DNA of 27,100 bases from the NCBI RefSeq assembly GCF_030686155.1, contig NZ_JAUPEV010000017.1, positions 1 through 27,100 on the forward strand, given 5' to 3'. This document shows, piece by piece, positions 6,255 through 14,565 of the stretch. The notes beneath the pieces are model-generated. The model was not told the DNA's origin, ran no database searches, and saw only the letters and a program-made list of their open reading frames with translations. This stretch comes from Helicobacter_J cappadocius (lineage in GTDB: Bacteria > Campylobacterota > Campylobacteria > Campylobacterales > Helicobacteraceae). Every line of letters begins with the position of its first letter. Position 1 is the stretch's first letter. A program made the position numbers and the translations under genes.

Positions 6255-6824
6255 ATGGAAATATACAAACTGGCATTAGAAAAAATCCCTGAAGTCAGCG
6301 GGGAATACACAACCATCGCAACATATGATGGTTTTGTATATGTAAGATCAAATAATCAAGAGGAGCTAAAAGAGCCTTTTATACCTTCAGAGCTTCCTAT
6401 TTCGTATGTAGAAGGTATGAAGGAGAGATTGGATTATGAAAAAATCATCAAAGAAACAGAGCTAAATAATAGATGCAATAAGCTTTTGGAGAGTTTTGAA
6501 TCCTCTGCTTTAAAAGAGGCTTATATCTATGATATGAAACAAGAAGATCAAATCAATCTCTTAGGATTAGTTATCGCAAATGTGGATAGTTTTTTTCGAT
6601 GTGCAAAAAAAGCCACTCCAAATGACAAACAAAATATTCCACATACAAAAGAACAAATCAAACAAGTCTATAACGATGGTCTCAAAACAAAATCAGAAAT
6701 GATTTATATATGCGGAGTGCTAAAAGAGCATCTTAAGTCCTTACAAACTATAGAGGAAATAAAAGCCCTCAAATGGGAGGACTATGAACAAATCAAAACA
6801 CAAAAAGGGGTCAAAAGTGAATAG
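6255..6824 (+). CDS. Phage protein of unknown role, DUF4376-like C-terminal half
   Basis: 189 residues, ATG with AGGAG upstream, two bases after the portal stop. The N-terminal 60 residues are beta-rich. The C-terminal part (about 70-185) is helical, with NNRCNKLLESFESSALKEAY and EDQINLLGLVIANVDSFF and a spaced K..I..VY..H pattern similar to DUF4376 proteins, which often lie beside tail-fibre genes. Here it sits between portal and capsid. A chaperone-like or assembly role is possible, but the function is not known. Its end overlaps the next gene. Confidence 0.6.
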   Translation: MEIYKLALEKIPEVSGEYTTIATYDGFVYVRSNNQEELKEPFIPSELPISYVEGMKERLDYEKIIKETELNNRCNKLLESFESSALKEAYIYDMKQEDQINLLGLVIANVDSFFRCAKKATPNDKQNIPHTKEQIKQVYNDGLKTKSEMIYICGVLKEHLKSLQTIEEIKALKWEDYEQIKTQKGVKSE

Positions 6825-8538
6825 AGAATTTAAAGACATCTGTTTTTCTGCATCTATGGCAAAAGAGAGTCCTATCAATGATGAGGAAATGAGCATAAGC
6901 TTTATGGCTTTGAGTGCAAATCCTATCATCAAAAGAGAGGGAATGTTTGAGGACTACTATATATCCATCGATACAGACAATGTGAGATGGAGTGCAAAAA
7001 ATCTATATTTAGATCACAATCCTAGTTTTAATAATTCAATAGGCGTGATAGATGAGGTCAAAAAAGACAATGAAGGATTTAAGGTAAAAGTGAAATTCTT
7101 CGAACATATTCCTAATTCTAAAGAGGCTTTTTTAAGATACAAAGCTGGGCTATCTAATAGCGTATCAGTGGGTTTTGGAGAAGCAAATATTGAAGAAATA
7201 GGTAAATTAAATAATCTGCCCCATTATAAAATCAAAAGTGGGGAAATCGTGGAATTATCGGCGGTGTGGTTAGGAGCTGACAAAAAAGCGACTATCACGA
7301 AATTTGCAGAAAATAAAAATCAAGGAGAAAAAATGGATTCACAAGTTTTAGAAAATAAAAATCAAGGAGAAAAAATGCAACAAACACAAGAAAAACACAA
7401 TGATGATGCAAAAGACATCGCACAATTAGCAGAGGTGCTAGGACAAAAAGAACTCGCCCTTAAAGCAATCGCAGAAGGCAAGAGTTATGCGGAGTTTAGA
7501 AGTAATCTTTATGCAAAAGTAAATGAAAATAAGCAGGTGTTTATCCAAACATCTAAAACCAAACAAGATCAGGAATTTAGCCTCTATAATGTTATCACAA
7601 ATAAACCTGAAGGCTATGAGCTAGAGTTTTTTGATAGAAGTAGCCAAAAATTCAAGATTCCTAATAGCTTTTATAAAAAGTTCGATGCAAATGATGGGGG
7701 CATCATCACAAAATCCACTAATGAGGGCGTAGCTTCTATTGAACCGCTCTATTATAGAGGGGATAAGTTTATTGACTTAGTAAGAAGTACATCGCCCTTG
7801 CTTTCCAAGCTAGATATGATGAGTGGGCTTGTCTCTGTACAACAAATCCCAAGAGATAATACTGAATTAGATGCGGTGTTTTTAGATGAGGGGGCAACTT
7901 CTAATGCACAGAGTTTGAGCTTTGATCATATCAAACTCACTCCAAAAACACTCTCTAATAAGGTTATCATCACTAGAAGAATGTTTGAAATGACGCCTTT
8001 GGCATTAGAGAGCTTTGTATTACAAAAAATGGTAACTGGAATCAGAAGAAAGCTAGAGAAAGTAGTGCTTTATGGAAAAAATCCCGAGCCTATCACAGGG
8101 ATATTTAACACAAGCGGTGTTCAAGTGGTGGATAGCTTTATGAAAAATCCTGATTTTAAATCCGCCCTCAAATTCAAAGGCTTACTCCAATCAGCAGATT
8201 ATGATACAAGTAGATGTGCGTTTTTTGTTAATGCGATGGGATTTACAGAGCTAGAAGGCACTCCAAAATCTATCAATACAACCAATGTAACTACCGAGAG
8301 AACATTATTAGAAAACAATAAACTCGCAGGATTTGATATTTATGTCAATAATCTAATCAATAATGGGGATATTATATTGGGAGATTTTTCTAACTCAATA
8401 TTAGGGGTTTGGAGTGATGGGATCGAAATAAAAACCTATCAAGAACAAGGGGATAATCTTATTATCGAGGGCTTTTATGATATTGATTTTGCACTCAAAC
8501 GAAATAACGCATTTGTAATCTCTAAGATCAGTAAATAA
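6817..8538 (+). CDS. HK97-type prohead protease fused to major capsid protein
   Basis: The N-terminal part (about 170 residues) is an S78-type protease: LYLDHNPSFNNSIGVI (catalytic His), AGLSNSVSVGFG (catalytic Ser) and VELSAVWLGADKKATITKF. A charged linker then leads to an HK97-fold capsid protein (from about 7450) with GGIITKSTNEGVASIEPLYY, FLDEGATSNAQSLSFDHIKL and TRRMFEM. The protease would cleave the N-terminal delta-like region during prohead maturation. A GTG at 6817, preceded by AAAGGGG and overlapping the previous stop by eight bases, is my preferred start; an ATG at 6784 is possible but lacks a ribosome site. In-frame ribosome sites at 7321 and 7363 precede ATGs at 7333 and 7375, so free capsid protein may also be made. 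Confidence 0.85.
   Translation: MNREFKDICFSASMAKESPINDEEMSISFMALSANPIIKREGMFEDYYISIDTDNVRWSAKNLYLDHNPSFNNSIGVIDEVKKDNEGFKVKVKFFEHIPNSKEAFLRYKAGLSNSVSVGFGEANIEEIGKLNNLPHYKIKSGEIVELSAVWLGADKKATITKFAENKNQGEKMDSQVLENKNQGEKMQQTQEKHNDDAKDIAQLAEVLGQKELALKAIAEGKSYAEFRSNLYAKVNENKQVFIQTSKTKQDQEFSLYNVITNKPEGYELEFFDRSSQKFKIPNSFYKKFDANDGGIITKSTNEGVASIEPLYYRGDKFIDLVRSTSPLLSKLDMMSGLVSVQQIPRDNTELDAVFLDEGATSNAQSLSFDHIKLTPKTLSNKVIITRRMFEMTPLALESFVLQKMVTGIRRKLEKVVLYGKNPEPITGIFNTSGVQVVDSFMKNPDFKSALKFKGLLQSADYDTSRCAFFVNAMGFTELEGTPKSINTTNVTTERTLLENNKLAGFDIYVNNLINNGDIILGDFSNSILGVWSDGIEIKTYQEQGDNLIIEGFYDIDFALKRNNAFVISKISK
7309..7377 (+). promoter_or_regulatory. Duplicated internal ribosome site and start codon in the capsid fusion gene
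   Basis: A 27-base direct repeat at 7309-7335 and 7351-7377 contains CAAGGAGAAAAAATG. The copies are 42 bases apart, so both ATGs are in frame with the protease-capsid reading frame. Each is a near-ideal translation start. Initiation here would yield a capsid protein of about 402 or 388 residues without the protease. Confidence 0.75.
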
Positions 8539-8552
8539 GAGGAGAAATCAAT

Positions 8553-8744
8553 ATGAAATACAGGGTTTTATATGATACTCAACTAAATGGGGAGTTTAAA
8601 AACAAAGATGAAGAAATAAGCTTCCTAAAAGGCACAGATGAAGGATATATCCAAAGGCTTATAAGAGAAAAAATCATACAACCTATAGATGTTATAAGTG
8701 ATGAACCAAAAGAAAATAAAAAGCTCTCAAAAGCTGGGAAATAG
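8553..8744 (+). CDS. Small phage protein between capsid and sheath genes
   Basis: 63 residues with a strong ribosome site (AGAGGAGAAA). The N-terminal MKYRVLYDTQLNGEFKN suggests a small beta-sheet, followed by a helical 'DEGYIQRLIREKIIQPI' and a lysine-rich tail. Position and size resemble the short connector or head-completion accessory genes found after the capsid gene in many phages. I do not recognise a family. It is followed by the sheath gene after eight bases. Confidence 0.6.
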   Translation: MKYRVLYDTQLNGEFKNKDEEISFLKGTDEGYIQRLIREKIIQPIDVISDEPKENKKLSKAGK

Positions 8745-8752
8745 GAGATAAA

Positions 8753-9841
8753 ATGAGTGCAAAATATGGAATCAATATAGAGTTAAATAATAACAGCACC
8801 AAAGATATAGCTATCAATAATACACGTACTATAGCGATTGTAGGTGATGATGACAAAAAAGAAAATCAAGGGCTAAAATACTACCCATCTATCAAAGAGG
8901 CATTAAACAATATAGGTGAAGGAAGCATCAAAGATGTGCTAGATGATCTAAAATCTAGTGCATTACAATCTAATATCATCATTTCTAGTTTTATCAAATC
9001 TGATAATGCTAATGAAGATGTGCTTAAAGCGATAGATGATCTCATCTTAAGTGAGCAAAGCACAGGATATGCTCCTAAATTTGTCCTAGCAAGTGGTTAT
9101 GATAACTCTAAGGGTGTGTGGGAAAAACTAAAAACAACCTGCGATAAGATAGGGGCGATCTATGCTATTTCACTAAATGCCACACAAGAAGATAAGATTT
9201 TAGAAGAAATCAAAGATTATCAAAGCAAAAGAGCCATCATCACTTATCAAAAAGTGTATAGAACAGACAATGTTATAAGAGGGCTAGGGGCTTTTATCAT
9301 CGCGAGTTATGCAAAAGTGATGGCTAGTTCTGAATATGGGTTTGCACAAAGTTTCTCAAACCGCATCATAGATGGAATCATCGGCATTGTCGATAAGACT
9401 GAATTCATAAGCGGAGAAGACTGCATAGCTGATAGATTAAGATCAGTAGGAGTGAGTTTGGTTATTAGTGATGGAGGACTTAGGGCTTATGGGGGCGAAA
9501 ATAGAGATAGCGATTTTAGTTCGCTTCATAGTGTGGTGATATTTGATACCATCATAGAGAGTATCAGAAAATCTCAAAAAGAAGCCATCGATAAACAAGT
9601 GAGTGATGTGCTTAAAAAAGTGGTCGATGATTTGGAGAGTTTTTATCGTAAATTGGTCGCTAATAATGTTGCTGTGGGATTTGAAGTCTCCATCCCTGAG
9701 GATTTAAATACCAATGAATCCATAGCAGAAGGCAAAATATATATCAATCATCAAATCCAAGAAATGCCACTGCTTAAAAATATCACAAATAAAATCTATA
9801 AAGTCAATAGTTACTCTGTTAATCTTATCAAAGAGCTATAA
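8753..9841 (+). CDS. FI: Tail sheath protein (P2 FI-like)
   Basis: 362 residues, ribosome site AGGAGA. The N-terminal 'YGINIELNNNSTKDIAINNTRTIAIVGDD' and the body with YPSIKEAL, FVLASGYDNSKGVWEKL and RAIITYQKVYRTDN follow the P2 sheath pattern. GLGAFIIASYAKVMASSEYGFAQSFSNR lies in the conserved core, and the end 'NVAVGFEVSIPEDLN..GKIYINHQIQEMPLLKNI' is typical of the C-terminal domain that wraps the tube. The protein forms the contractile outer layer of the tail. Shorter than P2 FI (about 396 residues) but complete at both ends. Confidence 0.9.
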   Translation: MSAKYGINIELNNNSTKDIAINNTRTIAIVGDDDKKENQGLKYYPSIKEALNNIGEGSIKDVLDDLKSSALQSNIIISSFIKSDNANEDVLKAIDDLILSEQSTGYAPKFVLASGYDNSKGVWEKLKTTCDKIGAIYAISLNATQEDKILEEIKDYQSKRAIITYQKVYRTDNVIRGLGAFIIASYAKVMASSEYGFAQSFSNRIIDGIIGIVDKTEFISGEDCIADRLRSVGVSLVISDGGLRAYGGENRDSDFSSLHSVVIFDTIIESIRKSQKEAIDKQVSDVLKKVVDDLESFYRKLVANNVAVGFEVSIPEDLNTNESIAEGKIYINHQIQEMPLLKNITNKIYKVNSYSVNLIKEL

Positions 9842-9850
9842 GTATAGATT

Positions 9851-10156
9851 ATGATTTCTAAAACCTTATTAAATAGAGATATGAATGCGATATTAACCCA
9901 TAAAAATAGCGATGAGTTTGCTAAAAATGGAGTGGTTTTCAAAGGACATCTCAAAAAAGATAATCAAGTGGTGTTTGAAGATGGGGCAATGGGATATAAA
10001 ACCACTTTATTAACGACCCTAGATGAGGTTTATAAAGTGGATTTGAAACTCAAAGATGAACTAGTGGAATTAGAAACTTCACAAAAATATATCATCACAT
10101 CGCTTTTAAAAGAAAATAAAACTCTTATGCGGATTGTTTTGGAGAAGGCAAAATGA
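9851..10156 (+). CDS. Head-tail connector candidate
   Basis: 101 residues, nine bases after the sheath gene, with a weak ribosome site. The sequence is beta-rich in the middle: GVVFKGHLKKDNQVVFEDGAMG, then KTTLLTTLDEVYKVDLKLKDEL. This resembles lambda FII-type head-tail joining proteins, which have a similar length and lie in a similar place. Overlaps the next gene by four bases (ATGA), so the two are probably translationally coupled. The assignment is from size, position and fold pattern. Confidence 0.5.
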   Translation: MISKTLLNRDMNAILTHKNSDEFAKNGVVFKGHLKKDNQVVFEDGAMGYKTTLLTTLDEVYKVDLKLKDELVELETSQKYIITSLLKENKTLMRIVLEKAK

Positions 10157-10542
10157 AAAAAGAGATGTTAGCTATCTTAAAAGAGGGTATTGAGTTATCT
10201 AATTGCTTTAAATCTGTGGATTTTTATGAAAGATATGCTTATGAAGATGTGGATTTTCCTGTGTGCGTGATAAAAAATCCACAAGATAATATCACGCAAG
10301 AAAATAGCGGTAGCTGGAAAATAGAGAGCGTAGTTGAAATAGATATGATTAATGATGAGTATGAAAAATCGATTTTTCTCACTAACTGTGTGCTTAAAGC
10401 AATAGATGAGCATGTATATAGAGATAGTTTTCTACCCACAATAGAAGAGATAAGCACACAAAGCGAATTTAGCGATACGCTTTTGCTTAAAACCACGATT
10501 AATTTAAAAGTGGTGTATTATTGTAAAAGTTGGCAAATATGA
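10153..10542 (+). CDS. Tail completion/terminator protein candidate (gpU-like)
   Basis: 129 residues with an ATGA overlap to the gene before and after. Contains FKSVDFYERYAYEDVDFPVCVIK, then SWKIESVVEIDMINDE with an alternating beta pattern and a C-terminal LLLKTTINLKVVYY. Lambda U and related tail terminators have this size and a similar alpha/beta layout, and they lie between head-tail joining and baseplate genes. Function inferred; a distinct P2-type gpU is encoded at 19149. Confidence 0.45.
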   Translation: MKKEMLAILKEGIELSNCFKSVDFYERYAYEDVDFPVCVIKNPQDNITQENSGSWKIESVVEIDMINDEYEKSIFLTNCVLKAIDEHVYRDSFLPTIEEISTQSEFSDTLLLKTTINLKVVYYCKSWQI

Positions 10543-11564
10543 ATTTACCACAATTTCTAATCCCTTGTGATATTGAGGCAGAGAGAAATATTATTTTAGA
10601 TGAGCTTAGAGAAAAACTCCCTGATTATGAACCTCTAAGAGGAGATGATTTTAATATCCTTTTGGATTGTTTTTTGTATAGATTGAATAAATATATCAAT
10701 TATATCAACTACATCATCTCTCAAAATTATCTGCCCCACTCAAGTGGCGAATTTTTGGATTGCTTAGTGAGCTTAGCTGGGATTAAAAGATTTGAAGGAA
10801 CGCCATTTAATGCAGAAATAGAAATCACATCTACTTTTCCTCTAAGTCTTCCAAAAGGAACAAAATTTAATGATCATCAAGCGCATAACGCGTTTTTGAG
10901 CGAGGATTTGAAGATTGATGAAAGCTTAAAAGCTAGAGCTAATATTACTTTAGAAGAAGGATTGCAAGGGGATTTTGATACTATTTATTTAGAAATCCCC
11001 CATATTTATATCAAAACCATCAAAAAAATCAGCCCTTTTACTCAAGAAAAAATCGCAGAAAGCGATGATGAACTCAAAAAGAGGTTTTTACTCTCTCTCA
11101 CTCGCCCTTCTACTGCAGGAAGCCTGAAGTCTTATGAATATTTAGCCTCTGTAGCCTCTGTAGCTAAAAGCAAAATCAAACATAAAGATTTGGGCGTAGT
11201 TGAGGTCGTCTATACAGAGAGTTCTAGCAATGCTCTAGCTGATCTAAAAGAATCCATCGAACCTAATATCCCTATCACAGATAATATTATTTATACAAAG
11301 GCACATGAGATTTTGGTTGATTTAACCATCAATCTCAAACTCAAAACTTCTCAAAATATCATAAACATAATAAAAAATATTGATTTACAAATAAGGGGTC
11401 TGTTTGAGAGCTTGGAAATAGAAGAGGATCTAAATATTTCTAAAATAATCGCCGTTAGCTTTGTGAGTGAAGATATTGAAGATATTGAAGTTTCAACTCT
11501 TCTAGCGATGGAGGAAAATAGCATTTATAAATTAGGAAATTTAGAGATTAAGGAAGTTATATGA
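10539..11564 (+). CDS. J: Baseplate assembly protein J (P2 gpJ-like)
   Basis: 341 residues. ATG at 10539 overlaps the previous TGA (ATGA), so I prefer it over a TTG three codons upstream. The pattern 'LRGDDFNILLDCFLYRLNKYINYINYII..NYLPHSSGEFLDCLVSLAGIKR' in the first 90 residues is the hallmark of P2 gpJ. GTPFNAEIEITSTFPLSLPKGTKF and AESDDELKKRFLLSLTRPSTAGS (near residue 185) match the Baseplate_J domain. The protein forms the wedge of the baseplate together with gpI and gpW. gpI follows, as in P2. Confidence 0.9.
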   Translation: MNLPQFLIPCDIEAERNIILDELREKLPDYEPLRGDDFNILLDCFLYRLNKYINYINYIISQNYLPHSSGEFLDCLVSLAGIKRFEGTPFNAEIEITSTFPLSLPKGTKFNDHQAHNAFLSEDLKIDESLKARANITLEEGLQGDFDTIYLEIPHIYIKTIKKISPFTQEKIAESDDELKKRFLLSLTRPSTAGSLKSYEYLASVASVAKSKIKHKDLGVVEVVYTESSSNALADLKESIEPNIPITDNIIYTKAHEILVDLTINLKLKTSQNIINIIKNIDLQIRGLFESLEIEEDLNISKIIAVSFVSEDIEDIEVSTLLAMEENSIYKLGNLEIKEVI

Positions 11565-11611
11565 AAGAAATACCCCTATTAAAAATCAACCAAATGGATA
11601 AAGGAATTTAA
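11561..11611 (+). CDS. Possible 16-residue peptide overlapping the J stop
   Basis: An ATGA overlap with the end of the J gene opens a 16-codon frame (MKEIPLLKINQMDKGI). The last codons contain the ribosome site (AAAGGA) for the next gene at 11616. It may simply carry ribosomes from J to I, or may be meaningless. Low confidence. Confidence 0.25.
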   Translation: MKEIPLLKINQMDKGI

Positions 11612-11615
11612 AAAA

Positions 11616-12104
11616 ATGCCCCTGCCCTCTCACTTTAAAGAACTCCAAATCATAGATGATGTTTTGCGGGATTTTTTTGAATCTAAGCTTAACTTTAGAA
11701 ATAAATTTCTATATGTTCCATCGCAGGAAAATATCGATCTGATCGCCAAAACCTTCGATATAGATGTATCAAATCTAGATATAGAACAGAAAAAGAAAAT
11801 CCTCAAATCTCCTATGCTTTCAAAAACTAGGCTAGGAACAAAAGAGGCTATATTAGATGCTATCAGCAAGATTTATGCAGATGTGTCTATCCAAACAAAC
11901 AAGGAAGACAAAAAGCTAAGGAGCTTTGAATTCTCACTCAAAGCTAGTATAAAAAAAGATATAAATGAAGAAATCCTAAAAGCCATAAGCAATATCATAG
12001 AAGAAGTCAAACCCATCAGAGATAACCTTGCTGGGATAGATTTTGAGATGCCAAAACAAAAATCAAATATCAAATTAAAAACATCCCTGCAATGGAGGCT
12101 ATGA
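11616..12104 (+). CDS. I: Tail protein I (P2 gpI-like baseplate wedge)
   Basis: 162 residues. 'VPSQENIDLIAKTFDIDV..LDIEQKKKILKSPMLSKTRLGTKEAILDAI' follows the conserved centre of P2 tail protein I, in which the helix after the W/L-rich segment is followed by 'GT..A..' . The ribosome site AAAGGA lies 8-13 bases upstream. Its place between gpJ and the tail fibre is the same as in P2 and supports the call. The next gene starts immediately after its TGA. Confidence 0.8.
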   Translation: MPLPSHFKELQIIDDVLRDFFESKLNFRNKFLYVPSQENIDLIAKTFDIDVSNLDIEQKKKILKSPMLSKTRLGTKEAILDAISKIYADVSIQTNKEDKKLRSFEFSLKASIKKDINEEILKAISNIIEEVKPIRDNLAGIDFEMPKQKSNIKLKTSLQWRL

Positions 12105-13175
12105 ATGCAAAAAATACAATCAATACTCAATAATCTCACTTCAAAAGAAATCCTAGAATCCATCAGGGAGCAAAACACACAAGCCCTTTTTGTAGGATCA
12201 AAAAATCCAAATGATGAGGTGCTTGAGAATTCTTTGTGTGATCCAAATATCACTTTAGAGGAACTCAAAACAAATGCCTTTATTACCACAGATATAAGGA
12301 GAGCTTATTTTGATGAAGAGGGATGCCTTAGTTTTGAAGTCAATCTGGATTATGAAATCTCTAGCGAAAACACTATCTACGCATTAGCTATCGTGAGTGA
12401 TAAGAGTGTGTTTTTGGTAGCTAATACACCTAAGATAAAGAAAATGCAAGGAATTGGCGGGAGTTTTATCATCAAAACATCTATAGAAGGTATGCAAGGT
12501 GAGATGATATTCAAAAGTGATGATTATATATCTAGTGCGGAGTTTGAACCTTTTAGGGTTTTTGTAAGTGATTTTAAGGGTCTATTAGAGGAGTTTGAAT
12601 ATCAAGCTAGGCTCAAAATGCTATTGCTAGATTTGGAAAACTACCTAGATACAGAAATAGCAAAAGAAAAACAGAAGCTAGAAAAAATCAATAAAATCGG
12701 CAGGAAGGATTATTTTTATCGCAACTCCTTGCCAAGTGATTATGTAGGTATGGGGATAAGGCTAAAAAGAGATGAATATCCCTTGCTTTGGTATCACACT
12801 TTAGGATGTATGGGAAATGATGGGGGAGCAGAGTTTTCTATCCCCCCTAGCGGAAAATATTCCAAAGGAGCAAGTCAAGGGGCATTAATAGGTGAAATTG
12901 GCAAAAGTGGGTTGCCAAATATCACAGGGAATTTAAGGGGAGGATGTGATAATCTAAGCGGTGATGGGGTGTTTAAAAACTCAGGTAGAACTGGGTGGTC
13001 ATGGAGTGGAGGGCATGGCGGAAATGACAATAACGCAGTGGATTTTGATGCTTCAAGGAGTTCGCCCATCTATGGAAGAAGTGAAGATGTGCAGGTAGAT
13101 AGGGTGCATTACTTAGAGGGCATTTATGCAGGGCAGAACCCATTATGTGATTTTTTGATTAAGGGAATAAAATGA
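12105..13175 (+). CDS. Tail fibre/collar protein
   Basis: 356 residues. The N-terminal half has 'TDIRRAYFDEEGCLSFEVNLDYEI' and a beta-rich stretch typical of tail-collar fibre proteins. A helical region (about 155-200) is rich in E and K. The C-terminal third is glycine-rich with GALIGEIGKSGLPNITGNL, GRTGWSWSGGHGG and FDASRSSPIYGRSEDVQVDRVH, the usual signature of fibre tips that contact the receptor. No separate fibre-assembly chaperone gene follows; the holin gene overlaps the end by four bases. The 6255 product might serve that role. Confidence 0.8.
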   Translation: MQKIQSILNNLTSKEILESIREQNTQALFVGSKNPNDEVLENSLCDPNITLEELKTNAFITTDIRRAYFDEEGCLSFEVNLDYEISSENTIYALAIVSDKSVFLVANTPKIKKMQGIGGSFIIKTSIEGMQGEMIFKSDDYISSAEFEPFRVFVSDFKGLLEEFEYQARLKMLLLDLENYLDTEIAKEKQKLEKINKIGRKDYFYRNSLPSDYVGMGIRLKRDEYPLLWYHTLGCMGNDGGAEFSIPPSGKYSKGASQGALIGEIGKSGLPNITGNLRGGCDNLSGDGVFKNSGRTGWSWSGGHGGNDNNAVDFDASRSSPIYGRSEDVQVDRVHYLEGIYAGQNPLCDFLIKGIK

Positions 13176-13498
13176 GTTTTTTAGAGATTTTGAAAACCTA
13201 TGCTTTTGTGATGATAATAGGGATTTTTGTGGGATGCCTCTTTGTGCTTAGAACCATACATGAAGAAGCGATTGATACCAAAGCTAAGATGATTCAGTTC
13301 ATCATTTATGGAGTGGGTAGCTCTATGCTGATTACTTGGATAGGCTATGAGGTATTGATATTTTATTCTCTTCCTAATAGCTTATCTTGTGCTATTGGCG
13401 GGGGATTGGGATTTGTGGGTGCAGAAACCATATCAAGACTAATCATCGCATTGTTTAAGAAAAAATTCGGACTTTCTGAAAAAGGAGAAAATCAATGA
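13172..13498 (+). CDS. Phage holin (LydA/P2-type)
   Basis: 108 residues with an ATGA start overlapping the fibre gene. Three likely membrane segments: residues 10-27 (FVMIIGIFVGCLFVLR), 42-65 (MIQFIIYGVGSSMLITWIGYEVLIF) and 72-93 (CAIGGGLGFVGAETISRLIIAL), then a charged tail FKKKFGLSEKGE. The 'GGGLGFVGAETISRLI' segment is characteristic of the phage holin family that includes P1 LydA. It would form inner-membrane holes that let lysozyme reach the wall. Directly followed by lysozyme. Confidence 0.85.
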   Translation: MSFLEILKTYAFVMIIGIFVGCLFVLRTIHEEAIDTKAKMIQFIIYGVGSSMLITWIGYEVLIFYSLPNSLSCAIGGGLGFVGAETISRLIIALFKKKFGLSEKGENQ

Positions 13499-13959
13499 AT
13501 CAAATCGCATTAGAGTTTATCAAAAAACACGAAGGGTTTTCTTCTCGGGTGTATATGGATACACTCGGGAATGAAACCATCGGCTATGGAAGGAATATCA
13601 AACAATATCCCTTAAGTGAGACAGAAAAAAGAGAGATGCTACTCAATAGAGGTAACTATAGCAAAGCGAATGCTTTGAAATGGCTAGAAGATCATTTAGA
13701 TGAAATAGAAAAAGAACTAGAGCCATATAAATGGTATCAAAAACTAGATGATTATAGAAAAGGCATCATATTGGATATGGCTTATAATATGGGAGTGCCT
13801 AGAGTGCTGTTATTTAAAAAAATGATTCTAGCTTTAAATAGCCAGGATTTTGTAGTAGCTAGTAAAGAGATGCTAAATAGTGGATGGGCGATCCAAACTA
13901 AAACCAGAGCGATCAAACTCGCAGAACATATGAAAAATGGCGAGGGCAAAGTGGTATGA
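13495..13959 (+). CDS. Phage lysozyme (GH24 muramidase, T4-type)
   Basis: 154 residues. The catalytic triad of T4-type lysozymes is visible: Glu13 in KKHEGFSSRVY, Asp22 in YMDTLG and Thr28 in ETIGYGRN, with the same spacing as T4 Glu11/Asp20/Thr26. LILDMAYNMG-like sequence (GIILDMAYNMGVPRVLLFKKM) and WAIQTKTRAIKLAEHM complete the family pattern. It cleaves the peptidoglycan sugar chain. No signal peptide or SAR segment is seen, so it depends on the holin. Ribosome site AAAGGAGAAA; overlaps the holin stop and the i-spanin start by four bases each. Confidence 0.92.
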   Translation: MNQIALEFIKKHEGFSSRVYMDTLGNETIGYGRNIKQYPLSETEKREMLLNRGNYSKANALKWLEDHLDEIEKELEPYKWYQKLDDYRKGIILDMAYNMGVPRVLLFKKMILALNSQDFVVASKEMLNSGWAIQTKTRAIKLAEHMKNGEGKVV

Positions 13960-14261
13960 AAATCTTAGGAGTTTTGATTGCCATATTAGCTATTATCACA
14001 GGTATAGAAGGCTATATACAAATGAGAATTCACAATGGACTAAAAGCGAAAATCCAAGCTGATCTCATCTCTTCACAAAACAAAGCTATCAGCAAAAAAG
14101 CCTTAGATACTCAAAACTATCTAAAAAAAATTCCAAAAACAGAGGAAAAAATCATCACCAAATATAAAACGATTTATTCAAAAGATGGGAGCTGTGAAGC
14201 TAAACTCAAGGGGATACAAGATGCGATGGATTTGTATTTTGCTAACACTCCTATGCTTTAG
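13956..14261 (+). CDS. Inner-membrane spanin (Rz-like)
   Basis: 101 residues. N-terminal membrane anchor MKILGVLIAILAIITGIEGYIQ, then a long charged helix predicted to cross the periplasm (LKAKIQADLISSQNKAISKK..EEKIITKYK). This is the layout of an i-spanin. The o-spanin gene starts inside it in another frame, as in lambda Rz/Rz1. The pair would fuse inner and outer membranes in the last lysis step. Assigned by topology and position after lysozyme. Confidence 0.75.
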   Translation: MKILGVLIAILAIITGIEGYIQMRIHNGLKAKIQADLISSQNKAISKKALDTQNYLKKIPKTEEKIITKYKTIYSKDGSCEAKLKGIQDAMDLYFANTPML

Positions 14262-14430
14262 CGGGTGCATAGAGTATCAAAAAGTGCTAGTTCCTACTAG
14301 CTGTGATGTACCAAAAAGAGACAAACCATCTCAAAGCGGGGATTTGCTGAAGGATTTGAGGGCTATTTTGATTTATAGCGAATTTATTGAGCAGGATTTG
14401 GAGTTTTGCAGAGGGAGAAAACCCCCTTAA
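14221..14430 (+). CDS. Outer-membrane lipoprotein spanin (Rz1-like)
   Basis: 69 residues from the ATG at 14221, preceded by AAGGGG; a further upstream ATG (14185) would bury the signal peptide and is unlikely. The start MRWICILLTLLCFSGC is a lipoprotein signal with lipobox FSGC (Cys16), followed by a short periplasmic domain rich in K, D and P. The first 41 bases overlap the i-spanin gene in a different frame. Together with 13956-14261 it forms a two-component spanin. Its last codons run into a terminator hairpin that serves the opposite strand. Confidence 0.75.
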   Translation: MRWICILLTLLCFSGCIEYQKVLVPTSCDVPKRDKPSQSGDLLKDLRAILIYSEFIEQDLEFCRGRKPP

Positions 14431-14454
14431 GAGATGATGAGGCTTTTAAGGGGG
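14422..14454 (-). terminator. Terminator hairpin of minus-strand peptide locus A
   Basis: On the minus strand CCCCCTTAA..TTAAGGGGG is followed by TTTT. The loop GCCTCATCATC is nearly identical to the loop of the equivalent hairpin at 18819-18849. The plus-strand sequence downstream has no T-run, so the signal is directed to the minus strand. Confidence 0.6.
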
Positions 14455-14471
14455 AATGGTAAGGTGGTGAT

Positions 14472-14558
14472 TTATTTGAGGTTAAGGAATTTCCTTATTT
14501 CCTCACGAAAAATACCAATAAGTATCTCTAAAATCACAAGGATAAAGTTTGAATCCAT
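14472..14558 (-). CDS. 28-residue hydrophobic peptide, locus A (minus strand)
   Basis: MDSNFILVILEILIGIFREEIRKFLNLK, read in two parts: a hydrophobic helix FILVILEILIGIF and a charged REEIRKF end. The ATG at 14558 has a strong ribosome site AAAGGAG five bases upstream. A paralogue at 18869-18967 shares IFREEIR and the overall layout. The ribosome site lies in a 14-base perfect inverted repeat that would hide it in the full-length RNA. The gene is opposite to the surrounding late operon, between o-spanin and tail chaperone. It looks like a type I toxin-style membrane peptide or a small regulated membrane protein; function unknown. Confidence 0.65.
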   Translation of the reverse strand: MDSNFILVILEILIGIFREEIRKFLNLK

Positions 14559-14565
14559 ATGGACT

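Noticed and set aside
14422..14454. Terminator for the plus-strand lysis genes
   Set aside because: The hairpin is symmetrical, but only the minus strand has a following T-run, so it fits the minus-strand peptide locus better.
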